Assembly: GCA_000585075.1 (NCBI GenBank)
Contig: JEMY01000001.1
Span: forward strand, 1 to 64,000
Direction of reading: 5' to 3'
DNA length: 64,000 nucleotides
From: Candidatus Accumulibacter regalis
Lineage (GTDB): Bacteria > Pseudomonadota > Gammaproteobacteria > Burkholderiales > Rhodocyclaceae
Below are positions 44,076 through 52,851 of this stretch, one piece after another. The first letter of the stretch is position 1. Every line of letters starts with the position of its first letter. The notes beneath the pieces were generated by a model, which searched no databases, was not told the DNA's origin, and worked only from the letters and a program-made list of their open reading frames with translations. Made by a program: the position numbers and the translations under genes.

Positions 44076-44633
44076 CTAGGGCAGGGTCATGCCGACGGTC
44101 CACATCATGCCTGCCGCGCCGAACAGCACCACCTCTGAACAGAAGCGGTTATAGCAGTAACCCATCGACGGTATGATGGCAGGGGCATACCCCGAGCCGT
44201 TCATCGGGATCTTGTCCTGATACTCACCCCGGTAGCCATGTATGACGCCGGCCGTGAGTTTCAGATAGAACGGTTGCACCGTCTCGACCGGCCGCCAGAG
44301 TAGGCCGCCGTAGGCGTACCAGGTCGCCTGACTATAGGAGTTGTCAAACGTCGCTGCGCCGACCAGCAGCTGACCCTTTAGCCACTGCTTGTCCAGTCGC
44401 CACTCGGGGTTGATCAGAACTTGCGAATTATCGTGCGCGTCATCGGGGTGGAAGTGCACCGAGGCGAGGCTGGTCTGGAGGTAGAAACGGTCGGTTCGCC
44501 ACGGCTCGGGAGCGCTCCAGGCGGCCTTGAAGTCTGCCTGTGGCGGGGTCTGGGGCAGTTGTTGCGCCATGGCGGCCGGAACGGCCAGTGTCGTCGCCGC
44601 CAGTGCGGCAATTGCTCGTTTCAGAAACGGCAT
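44076..44633 (-). CDS. Small secreted/outer-membrane protein, function unknown
   Basis: The 185-aa product (second ATG, seven bases after GGGAG) has a clear signal peptide (MPFLKRAIAALAATTLAVPAAMAQQ). The mature part alternates polar and aromatic residues like a small beta-barrel (DRFYLQTSLASVHFHPDDAHDNSQVLINPEWRL ... ATFDNSYSQATWYAYGGLLWRP ... LKLTAGVIHGYRGEYQDKIPMNGSGYAPAIIPSMGY). Similar proteins are often labelled sn-glycerol-3-phosphate transporter in databases; I see nothing that supports that function. It lies 101 bp upstream of the FNR box and transcribes toward the receptor gene, so it may be a separate unit. Confidence 0.75.
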   Translation of the reverse strand: MPFLKRAIAALAATTLAVPAAMAQQLPQTPPQADFKAAWSAPEPWRTDRFYLQTSLASVHFHPDDAHDNSQVLINPEWRLDKQWLKGQLLVGAATFDNSYSQATWYAYGGLLWRPVETVQPFYLKLTAGVIHGYRGEYQDKIPMNGSGYAPAIIPSMGYCYNRFCSEVVLFGAAGMMWTVGMTLP

Positions 44634-44821
44634 CATCAGTCTCCCTGCACGCGTCGCGCGGCGGCGTTAGTGGCTGGAACGGCGCGAATCGGTACGATCG
44701 CGAAGACGTCGTTGGCGAGGAAAAAACAGCTTGTTTTGCCCGGCCCGGGACGAAAAGCCGGAACGATAGCACGGCTCCCGCGGCCTTGTCAGGTTTTGCG
44801 CCGTCCGCGCCGCGCCGGCAT

Positions 44822-46903
44822 TCAGCGGCCGGCCTTTCGGCCAGGATCGCCGGCCGGCGGACGGCTCACCGGAACGGGTGGATCGACGAGCGGCCAGACG
44901 CCGCGGGCGAGCGCGCGACTGCCGTCGAAAACCAGCCAGCTCTGGCTGCCGTAGTGCGGCAGCGGGCGCAGCAGGGCGCTCAGCGCCGCAGCGTCGCGTG
45001 CCGAAACGACCGCTACCGGCACGTCCGTTTGGCCGACGATGGTCCACAGCTGGGCGCTTCCGCGCTGACCGGGAGTCGGCGGCCGCGGCGGCAGGCCGGT
45101 CGCCGCCAGCGCCGCGTCAACGTCGGCATGCAGGCCGATCAGCAATACCGGCGTCGTCGTCTTGCGCAGATCGTCGGGCGGGATTTCCCGCGGCGCGACT
45201 TCAAATAGCCGTGCCGCCAGGGCTGCACCCGCGTCGCGCACCTCGGAAAGCGCCGTGACCAGCAGCAGGCGTGGCTCGCGGGCGACGATCCACTGGCGCA
45301 GGATCGGCGGCAGTTGCGCCGCGTCGAGCAATCGCCAGAGGCGCAGCTGCGGGTCGAGAACGACGCCTTGCGGCGAGCCGGAAAGCGTCAGACTGACCGT
45401 CTGCTGCAGCCGGTCAATGTCGACGGAACGGCTTTCCGCGCGCCCGCCGTAGTTGATTTCGAGGGGCAGACGCAGAGCGTAGGCCGGCGCGTCTTGACTC
45501 ACTTCGAGTGTCAGGCGCGTGTCGCCGGCGACCGTGCTGGCGCTTGCGCTGTGGATGCGCAGTGTGGGCGCGCCGTCGCGCAGCAGCCACTGGCGGAAGA
45601 AAATCGTCAGCGACTGCCCCGACGCCTGCTCGAACGCTTGCTGCAAGTCGCCCCAGCTGGCGACACGAAAGCGCTGCTGTTGCCAGAATAGCCGCAGGCC
45701 GGCGCGAAAGTGCTCCTCACCAAGTCGGTCGCGCAACATCACGAAGAGCATCGCCGCCTTGCCGTAGCCGACGGCCGCCGCCGCGCCGTGCGTGCGCGAG
45801 CGGAACGACGCCAGCGTCTGCCTGCTCGCCGCCGGCAGCGCGGCGAAGTCGCGCAGCCAGCCGAGGCGCATGGCCTGCGCGGCGGCGGCCGATTCGCTCT
45901 CCTTGTACGCGTAGTCGGCCATGAAGGTGGTCAGGCCCTCGGCCCAGTTACCCGTCGCGTAATCGACGTAGACGCCGTTTCCCCACCAGTTGTGCAGGAT
46001 TTCGTGGCCCAGCGAAGTGGCGCGAATGAAGGGCAGCTTGAGCACCTCGGCACCGAGATAGGTCAGGGTCGGCATTCCGAAGCCGGTCGGCAGCGGACTG
46101 GCGACCACCGAAAAGCTGCTGAACGGGTAGGCGCCGATTTCCCGTGCATAGCGTTCGATGTGCGTACGCGTGTCGTCGAGGTAGGCGTCGGCCAGGCCGG
46201 CGATCTCGTCGAGCTCGCGCGTGAAGTAAGTGCGCAGGCGCAGCGGCCCGGCGTCGCCGGCCGGCATCGTTTTCTCGCGCACGATCCACGGGCCGGCCAT
46301 CAGGTCGATGCCGTCGGCCGGATCGGCGAACTCGAAGCTGGCGCGATAGCGATCGCCGGGTCCTGCCGGTAGCTCCTCGTCGAGCAGTCGGCCGGCGACC
46401 AGCGCCCGTTGTTCACCAGGGACGTTCACGCGCACGCGGTAGCTGAACAAAGCCGCCGGTTGCGGATACCAGCCGCCGCCGGAGGGCAGGAAACTGCCTT
46501 CGACAGCGGCCATCGGCGGCAACCCGCGCAGCACCTGACGATGGTCGAGGCGGGGATCGAGGGCCGGCAGCGTGCCCTGGTAGGCGATGCGCAGCGTCGC
46601 CTGCGCCGTCGGCAGGCGTGCCTGCCAGGTGCGCAGATTTCCCTGCTGCCCGGTCAGCCGGACGACGATCGGCTGACTGTCGGACGACGCGCTGTCGATG
46701 GTCAGCGAATCGTGCAGGGCGAAGCGAAAGCTCCGCTGACCGGGCCTGACCGCGGCGACGACGGCGAGGCGGCGACTGGCCGGGTCGAGCGTGACATCGA
46801 GTGCGAGATGCGCGGCAGGCGTGTCGACCGCCCACGCCGCAGCGCTGGCGACGGCCAGCAAGAGTAGCGCCGGCAGCGAGCGCAAGGCAGACCAGCTACT
46901 CAT
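44822..46903 (-). CDS. Divergent M1-family (gluzincin) metallopeptidase, exported
   Basis: The 693-aa product has a signal peptide (LRSLPALLLLAVASAAAWA), an N-terminal beta domain and a catalytic domain with the zinc motif HEILH (residues 300-304) and the downstream glutamate in GNWAEG (E322). The spacing between H304 and E322 is 17 residues, one shorter than in PepN, and the usual GAMEN exopeptidase motif is replaced by FGMPTLT, so it may not be a classical aminopeptidase. The C-terminus is Pro/Arg-rich. It starts within the stop of the ChaN-PDZ gene (ATGA), so the two are translationally coupled. Confidence 0.88.
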   Translation of the reverse strand: MSSWSALRSLPALLLLAVASAAAWAVDTPAAHLALDVTLDPASRRLAVVAAVRPGQRSFRFALHDSLTIDSASSDSQPIVVRLTGQQGNLRTWQARLPTAQATLRIAYQGTLPALDPRLDHRQVLRGLPPMAAVEGSFLPSGGGWYPQPAALFSYRVRVNVPGEQRALVAGRLLDEELPAGPGDRYRASFEFADPADGIDLMAGPWIVREKTMPAGDAGPLRLRTYFTRELDEIAGLADAYLDDTRTHIERYAREIGAYPFSSFSVVASPLPTGFGMPTLTYLGAEVLKLPFIRATSLGHEILHNWWGNGVYVDYATGNWAEGLTTFMADYAYKESESAAAAQAMRLGWLRDFAALPAASRQTLASFRSRTHGAAAAVGYGKAAMLFVMLRDRLGEEHFRAGLRLFWQQQRFRVASWGDLQQAFEQASGQSLTIFFRQWLLRDGAPTLRIHSASASTVAGDTRLTLEVSQDAPAYALRLPLEINYGGRAESRSVDIDRLQQTVSLTLSGSPQGVVLDPQLRLWRLLDAAQLPPILRQWIVAREPRLLLVTALSEVRDAGAALAARLFEVAPREIPPDDLRKTTTPVLLIGLHADVDAALAATGLPPRPPTPGQRGSAQLWTIVGQTDVPVAVVSARDAAALSALLRPLPHYGSQSWLVFDGSRALARGVWPLVDPPVPVSRPPAGDPGRKAGR

Positions 46904-48168
46904 TGCTGCGCCGGGAAGCGGACGATGATTTCAAGCTTCTCGCCGGCGCGCTCGATGTGCAGCGGCAACCAGGTTCCCGGCGGCTGCTGGCGTATCGAGT
47001 TCAACAGCGAAGTCAGACCGTTTAGCGGCTGGCTGGCCACGGCAAGAATCCGGTCGCCATCCTGCAGGCCGCTCTTCTCGGCCAGGCTGCCCTTACTCAC
47101 GCTGGCGATCAGCACTCGCCCGTCCTTGCTTTCGAGCGTCACGCCAAGGCGCGGCGGCTCGGTCGCCGTGCGCGGCGGTGTTGGCACGGCGAAGACGGCG
47201 TCGGCGAGCCCGGGGACAAGCTCGTCGCAAGGGCTTGCCGCGGCGAGCGGCAACAGGGTGCCGATCGAGCGCACGCCAAGGTCGCGCAACTGGTGCGGCA
47301 CGCCATGCCCGAAGCGCAGGTGACCGCTTCCCATGATGCCGACGATCAGCGGCTTGCCGCCGCTCGCCGTCGGCGCCACCTGGCCGGCCAGCACTTCGGC
47401 CATCGCCCGATCCCAGGCCAGTTGCGAGTCGACGAAGCGGGCAAAGGCGGCGTCGCCGCGTCTGGCCTTGGTCGACTTGCCGCGCATCGTCGCGTGCTGG
47501 CGATAGACCTCGAAGAGGAACTCGCGGTAGGCGTCCGACGGCGCGGCCGCCTGGCCGACGCCTTCACGCTCGGCAAGCGGTACCGCGTCCCAGCCGCGGT
47601 CGGCAATCTTGCGCGTCAGCTCCTGGTCGATATTCAGGGCCAGCATCGGGATTCGGTTCAGTCGCGCGAACTCGAAGAGCGGCAGATACAGTTCCGGCCG
47701 CGTGTTCCAGACCTTTTCCCATTCCGCTTGCGCGAGAAACTCCTTCACGCTCAGCTCGCCGGCGACCCAGCGATCGAGAATCGCTTGCACCCGGCGGGGA
47801 AACATTTCGAAGCCGATGACCATCTCCGGGCGCAGCGCGTGCAGTCCGGAGAGCACCTGCAATTGCCACTGGTGGTGGTCGGCGTCGTCATGCTCTTCGC
47901 CGAGCAGCAGTACGTCGCGTCCGCTCAGTTCAGCGAGAATCTTCTGCTTGCTGGCGGCTTGCGGCTGCCGCTCGGCGAAGACCGCCCAGCTTGCCGGCGC
48001 CAGACAGGCTTTGGTCGGCGCTTTCGTGCTGCCCGCTGCGCTGCCCATGGCGCTGCTGTTGGCGACCAGCGCGCCCAGAAGCGTGCTCCCGACTGCCGCG
48101 ACGAGCAGGGAGAAGATCGTTCGCGGAGCTGCTCGGGATCCGGGTCGGGGAGGGAGTGATGGCATCAT
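46900..48168 (-). CDS. ChaN-family (haem-binding lipoprotein-like) protein fused to a PDZ domain
   Basis: The 422-aa product begins with a hydrophobic export segment (TIFSLLVAAVGSTLLGALVA). The central ChaN/DUF399 domain shows VLLLGEEHDDADHHQWQ, VIGFEMFPRRVQAILDRW and VGIMGSGHLRFGHGVPHQL; a Campylobacter member binds haem. From about residue 340 a PDZ domain follows (LGVTLESKDGRVLIASVSKGSLAEKSGLQDGDRILAVASQPL). I see no clear lipobox cysteine. It is coupled by a four-base overlap to the M1 peptidase, which suggests a periplasmic iron, haem or protein-quality role. That role is inference. Confidence 0.86.
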   Translation of the reverse strand: MMPSLPPRPGSRAAPRTIFSLLVAAVGSTLLGALVANSSAMGSAAGSTKAPTKACLAPASWAVFAERQPQAASKQKILAELSGRDVLLLGEEHDDADHHQWQLQVLSGLHALRPEMVIGFEMFPRRVQAILDRWVAGELSVKEFLAQAEWEKVWNTRPELYLPLFEFARLNRIPMLALNIDQELTRKIADRGWDAVPLAEREGVGQAAAPSDAYREFLFEVYRQHATMRGKSTKARRGDAAFARFVDSQLAWDRAMAEVLAGQVAPTASGGKPLIVGIMGSGHLRFGHGVPHQLRDLGVRSIGTLLPLAAASPCDELVPGLADAVFAVPTPPRTATEPPRLGVTLESKDGRVLIASVSKGSLAEKSGLQDGDRILAVASQPLNGLTSLLNSIRQQPPGTWLPLHIERAGEKLEIIVRFPAQQ

Positions 48169-48362
48169 GGCTGGTGGCTCCGGGGTGGGGTGCTGGTCGG
48201 CGACCTGCCGCCCGCCGTGGGCGTCGCCAGGCAGGACTTTCCTTGCTCTTACCGACCTGCACAGACATCATAGGGCAGAAAATGTTCGCCTCGGCAGGCT
48301 GCCGGAAAGGACCGGAAGCTGCTATCTTCGCAGCATCGCAACCAGAGCACGGGTGACGCGCC

Positions 48363-50441
48363 ATGAGCACGCCCTCCTCCACCGCCGCCGGCAGGCACCG
48401 CGTACGCGGTGCCTGCCCGCACGATTGCCCGGACACCTGCGCGCTCGAAGTGAGCGTCTGCGACGGTCGCGTCGTCAAGGTCGCCGGCGCGGCCGATCAC
48501 GCGCCGACCGCCGGCGTGCTGTGCACCAAGGTGGCCTTCTACCCCGAGCGCATCTATCACCCGGACCGCCTGCTCCACCCCTTGCGCCGGGTCGGCGGCA
48601 AGGGCCCCGGGGCGAGCTTCGAACGCATTTCCTGGCCGCAGGCGCTGGCGACGATCGCCGATCGCTATCGCCAGATCATCGCCAGCGACGGCGCCGAGGC
48701 GATCGTTCCCTACAGCTACGCCGGCAATTCCGGCCTGCTCGGCTACGGCTCGATGGATCGCCGCTTCTTCCACCGTCTCGGTGCTGCGCAACTCGACCGC
48801 ACGATCTGCGCCAGCGCCGGCGCGATGGGCTACCGCGCGAGCATCGGTGCGAGCGTCGGTTTCGACGTCGAGAACGTCGTCGATGCGCGCCTGATCATCA
48901 TCTGGGGCAGCAACAGCGTCGTCTCGAACCTGCACTTCTGGCGGCTGGCGCAGGAAGCGAAACGACGCGGCGCCCGTCTGATCGCCATCGATCCCTGCCG
49001 CACGGCGACCGCCGACAAGTGCGACCAGCACATCGCGCTGCTGCCCGGAACCGACAGCGCGCTGGCCCTCGGGCTAATGCACGTGCTGATCCGCGACGAG
49101 CTTCTCGATCACGACTACATCGCCCGGCACACGCTCGGCTTCGACGCCCTCAAGGAACGCGCTCGGCAATACCCGCCGGCACGGGTAGCGGCGATCTGTG
49201 GCATCGAAGAAGCCGAGGTCGAGCAGCTCGCGCACGAATACGGCCGCACGACTCCGGCAGCGATCCGCACCAACTACGGCATCAACCGCACCGCCGGCGG
49301 CGGCATGGCGCTGCGCACGCTGGCCTGCCTGCCGGCGCTCACCGGCGCCTGGCGACACCCTGCCGGCGGCATCCTGCTCTCCAGCTCGGGCAACTACCCG
49401 GTGGACAGCGCCGCCCTCGAACGCCCTGATCTGATGCCCCGCCCGGCGCCGCGAACGATCAACATGAGTACCATCGGCCAGGATTTGTTGCGCGCGCGGC
49501 CACCGATCAAGGCGCTGTTCGTCTACAACAGCAATCCGGTGGCCATCGCGCCGCACTCGGCCGAGGTCGTGCGCGGCTTTGCCCGCGACGACCTATTCAC
49601 CGTCGTCCATGATCTGTTCCAGACCGACACCGCCGACTATGCCGACATCCTCCTGCCGGCGACCAGCCACATGGAGCAGCTCGACATCCACAAGTCCTAC
49701 GGGCACCTGCACGTCCAGGTCAATCAGCCGGCGATCCCGCCGCTGGGCGAGGCCCTGTCGAACACCGAGCTTTTCCGCCGCCTGGCGCAGGCGATGGGTT
49801 TCAGCGAGGCGTGCTTTGCCGATTCCGACGAAGACCTTTGCCGCCAGGCCTTCGACTGGAACGACCCGCGCCTGGCCGGGCTGTCGTGGGACAAGCTCAA
49901 GGCCGACGGGCACGCCCGGCTGAACCTGCCGCGCGGCGCAGCGCCCTTTGCCGACGGCGGCTTCCCGACGCCCTCCGGAAAGTGCGAGTTCCACAGCGCG
50001 AGCCTGGCCAGTGCCGGCGTCGACCCGCTGCCCGATTTCACCGCCCCGCGCGAGTGGCGGCAGAGCCCGCTGGCCAGCGAGTTTCCGCTCGCCCTGATCA
50101 CCCCGCCGGCGCGAAACTTTCTCAACACCAGCTTCGCCAACTCGGCGCGCTTCCTGGCGCAGGAAAGGTCGCCGGCCATCCATCTGCATCCGGCCGACGC
50201 GGCCACGCGCGCCATCACCGACCATAGCCTGGTGCGCATCTTCAACCGCCGCGGCGAGTTCCACGCCCGCGCCATCGTCAGCGACCGCGTCCGGCCCGGC
50301 GTGGCGATGGCCACGTCGATCTGGTGGCGCAAGCTTTCGCCCGACGGTCGCAACTGCAACGAAGTGACCAGCCAGGCGCTCACCGACATCGGTGGCGGCG
50401 CCACTTTCTACGATTGCCTGGTCGAGGTTGCCGCGCTTTGA
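48363..50441 (+). CDS. Molybdopterin oxidoreductase (DMSO reductase superfamily), single subunit
   Basis: The 692-aa enzyme has no Tat signal, so it is probably cytoplasmic. The N-terminal iron-sulfur motif is C18-x3-C22-x3-C26-x27-C54 (ACPHDCPDTC ... GVLCTK), indicating one 4Fe-4S cluster. The bis-MGD domains follow (IIIWGSNSVVSNLHFWRLAQEAKRRGARLIAIDPCRTATA, FVYNSNPVAIAPHSAEV), and a C-terminal dinucleotide-binding domain ends the protein (RPGVAMATSIWWRKLSPDGRNCNEVT). A cysteine in TICASAG may be the Mo ligand. No electron-transfer or membrane subunit gene is nearby, so partner and substrate (formate, thiosulfate or another) are unknown. Confidence 0.88.
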   Translation: MSTPSSTAAGRHRVRGACPHDCPDTCALEVSVCDGRVVKVAGAADHAPTAGVLCTKVAFYPERIYHPDRLLHPLRRVGGKGPGASFERISWPQALATIADRYRQIIASDGAEAIVPYSYAGNSGLLGYGSMDRRFFHRLGAAQLDRTICASAGAMGYRASIGASVGFDVENVVDARLIIIWGSNSVVSNLHFWRLAQEAKRRGARLIAIDPCRTATADKCDQHIALLPGTDSALALGLMHVLIRDELLDHDYIARHTLGFDALKERARQYPPARVAAICGIEEAEVEQLAHEYGRTTPAAIRTNYGINRTAGGGMALRTLACLPALTGAWRHPAGGILLSSSGNYPVDSAALERPDLMPRPAPRTINMSTIGQDLLRARPPIKALFVYNSNPVAIAPHSAEVVRGFARDDLFTVVHDLFQTDTADYADILLPATSHMEQLDIHKSYGHLHVQVNQPAIPPLGEALSNTELFRRLAQAMGFSEACFADSDEDLCRQAFDWNDPRLAGLSWDKLKADGHARLNLPRGAAPFADGGFPTPSGKCEFHSASLASAGVDPLPDFTAPREWRQSPLASEFPLALITPPARNFLNTSFANSARFLAQERSPAIHLHPADAATRAITDHSLVRIFNRRGEFHARAIVSDRVRPGVAMATSIWWRKLSPDGRNCNEVTSQALTDIGGGATFYDCLVEVAAL

Positions 50442-50472
50442 GCAGTTTGCGTCGCCGCCTGGTTTCCGGGCC

Positions 50473-52851
50473 ATGACCGTCGGCGCAAGGCACGCTTCTG
50501 GCGGCACCCCGCGCGCCTGGCTGTTTGCCCTGCTGGGCGCACTGCTGGTGCTGGCCGCCGGGCAGGTCGTCGCGTATTACGCGCAAGAGAGTGAGCTGGA
50601 GCAGGAAAGGAGCGACGTTCTCCATCGCCTGTCGACGGTGCGCGCCCGACTCGAAGGCCTGGTCAATGTCAACCTCTCGCTGGTGCATGGCCTGACGGCG
50701 GTCATCGAGTCCCGGCCGGACATCGATCAGGCCGGCTTCGCGGCCATCGCCGATGGCCTGGTGGACAAACGCTACGCCTTGCGCAACATTGGTGCCGCGC
50801 CGGATCTGGTGCTGTCCCTGATGTATCCGCTCAAAGGCAACGAGGCGGCGCTGGGCCTCGATTACCGCCAGCATCCGGTGCAACGCGAGGCGGCGTTGCG
50901 CGCGCGCGACAGCGGACGCACGGTGATCGCCGGGCCGCTGTCCCTGGAGCAAGGGGGAGTGGCCATCATCGCGCGCAAGCCGGTCTTCCTGCCGGCCGCC
51001 GAAGCCGGCGGAGAAAAGCGTTTCTGGGGCCTGGTGTCGGCGGCGATCGACGTCGAAACGCTCTACGAGCAGGCGGGTTTGCGCGACTCCGACCTCGGCC
51101 TGCGAGTGGCACTTCGGGGGCGCGACGGCAGCGGCGCGCGCGGTGCGGGATTCTTCGGCGACGCGGCACTCTTCGGCGACGATCCGGTGACCGTCGAAGT
51201 GACCCTGCCCGGCGGCGGATCGTGGCAAATGGCCGCCATTCCGGCCGATGGCTGGGGACGTGTCGACGCGGGTATCGTCCTGCTGCGCCTGGTGACTTTT
51301 CTGCTGGCCCTGGCGGCGGCGGTCATGGCCTATCGCCTGGTCCGTGGCGGCGAGCTTCTGGCCAGCCACAGCGCCAGACTCGACGCGCTGCTCAAGACGC
51401 TCCCGGATCTGGTCTGGCTGAAGGACGCCAACGGCGTTTATCTGAGCTGCAATCCTCGCTTCGAGTTGTTCTTCGGCGCGCCCGAGGCCGAGATAAGGGG
51501 CAAGACCGACCATGATTTCGTGCCTGCCGATCTGGCCGATTTCTTCCGCGAGAAGGACCGCGCCGCGATTGCCGCAGGCGGTCCGCGCGTCAACGAGGAA
51601 TGGGTGTCCTTTGCCAGCGATGGTCATCGCGAGCTGCTGGAAACGATCAAGACTCCCGTCTTCGACGGGCGCGGCCGTCTGCTCGGGGTGCTGGGTATCG
51701 CTCGTGACATCACCCAGCGCAAGCAGGCCGAGGCCAGTTTGCGCGAGCAGGAGGCGTTCTTCCGACTGATCGCCGAGAACATGGGCGACATGGTGACGGT
51801 GCTCGATGTGCAGGGGCGCCGTCTCTACGACAGTCCCGCGTACCGCGCCCTTTTCGGCAACCCGGAAGAAGTGCAGGAACCCGATCCCTTCGCCAGCGTC
51901 CATCCCGACGATCGCGAAGGTGTGCGCCGGGCCTTTGCGACGACCATCGCCACGGGCGTCGGGACGCGCGGAACTTTCCGCGTCGTGCTGCCCGGCGGCG
52001 GCTGGCGCGACATCGAATCGCAGGGCGGCGTGATTCGCAATATCGATGGCCGGGTCGAGCGGGTGGTGGTGGTCTCGCGCGATGTCAGCGAGCGCAAGCG
52101 CATGGAGGATCGGATCCACCAGCTCAACGCCGATCTCGAGGCGCGGGTAAGTCAGCGCACGGCCGAACTGGACGCTGTCAACAAGGAGTTGCAGACCTTC
52201 ACCTATTCGGTCTCGCACGATCTGAAGGCGCCGCTGCGCGGCATCGATGGCTACTGCCGTCTGCTGCTGGAGGATCACCGCGAGCAGTTGGGCGAAGAGG
52301 GCCGCGTGTTTCTCGACAATGTGCGTAATGGTGTCGCCCACATGGCGCGTCTGATCGAGGACCTGCTCGCCTATTCGCGCCTGGAAAGGCGCGGCCTGCA
52401 CGGGCAGACCCTTGATCTGTCGCGGCAGGCGGGCATGGTTCTGGACAGCCGCCGTGCAGAGATACAGGCGTTGGGGATGGTCGTCGACGTGCGTTTGCAC
52501 GGCCTGAGCGCCTGTGCCGATCCAGCGGCTCTGAATATCGTGCTGCGCAACCTGGTCGACAACGCGCTCAAGTTCGCGCGTCAAAGCCAGCCACCGAAAC
52601 TGGCCATCAGCGGCACCCAGAGCGAGAAATCGGTGACCGTGGCGATCAAGGACAACGGCATCGGCTTTGACATGCGCTTTCACGAGCGCATCTTCGAGAT
52701 CTTCCAACGCCTGCAGCGTGCCGAGGATTATCCCGGAACCGGCGTCGGCCTGGCCATTGTGCACAAGGCCGCACAGCGGATGGGGGGACGGGTCTGGGCC
52801 GAGAGCCAGCTCGGCCGCGGCGCCACCTTCTATCTGGAGTTGCCACGATGA
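50473..52851 (+). CDS. Membrane sensor histidine kinase: CHASE-PAS-PAS-HisKA-HATPase
   Basis: From the ATG giving [16 protein letters not shown] it is 792 aa. A first membrane helix ([20 protein letters not shown]) leads into a periplasmic CHASE-like domain ([44 protein letters not shown]) and a second helix ([21 protein letters not shown]). Two PAS domains follow, then HisKA with the phospho-accepting His in [17 protein letters not shown], and HATPase_c ([27 protein letters not shown]). No receiver domain or response regulator is adjacent. The next kinase overlaps by four bases and shares a near-identical catalytic core. Confidence 0.93.
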   Translation: MTVGARHASGGTPRAWLFALLGALLVLAAGQVVAYYAQESELEQERSDVLHRLSTVRARLEGLVNVNLSLVHGLTAVIESRPDIDQAGFAAIADGLVDKRYALRNIGAAPDLVLSLMYPLKGNEAALGLDYRQHPVQREAALRARDSGRTVIAGPLSLEQGGVAIIARKPVFLPAAEAGGEKRFWGLVSAAIDVETLYEQAGLRDSDLGLRVALRGRDGSGARGAGFFGDAALFGDDPVTVEVTLPGGGSWQMAAIPADGWGRVDAGIVLLRLVTFLLALAAAVMAYRLVRGGELLASHSARLDALLKTLPDLVWLKDANGVYLSCNPRFELFFGAPEAEIRGKTDHDFVPADLADFFREKDRAAIAAGGPRVNEEWVSFASDGHRELLETIKTPVFDGRGRLLGVLGIARDITQRKQAEASLREQEAFFRLIAENMGDMVTVLDVQGRRLYDSPAYRALFGNPEEVQEPDPFASVHPDDREGVRRAFATTIATGVGTRGTFRVVLPGGGWRDIESQGGVIRNIDGRVERVVVVSRDVSERKRMEDRIHQLNADLEARVSQRTAELDAVNKELQTFTYSVSHDLKAPLRGIDGYCRLLLEDHREQLGEEGRVFLDNVRNGVAHMARLIEDLLAYSRLERRGLHGQTLDLSRQAGMVLDSRRAEIQALGMVVDVRLHGLSACADPAALNIVLRNLVDNALKFARQSQPPKLAISGTQSEKSVTVAIKDNGIGFDMRFHERIFEIFQRLQRAEDYPGTGVGLAIVHKAAQRMGGRVWAESQLGRGATFYLELPR
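52189..52718 (+). repeat. Kinase-core segment duplicated at 55413-55945
   Basis: The HisKA-HATPase coding segments of the two tandem kinases are near-identical in DNA. A run of 44 identical bases occurs at 52189-52232 and 55413-55456, and another of 46 at 52673-52718 and 55900-55945, with lower identity between. This points to duplication followed by conversion or strong constraint on the catalytic core. Confidence 0.85.
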
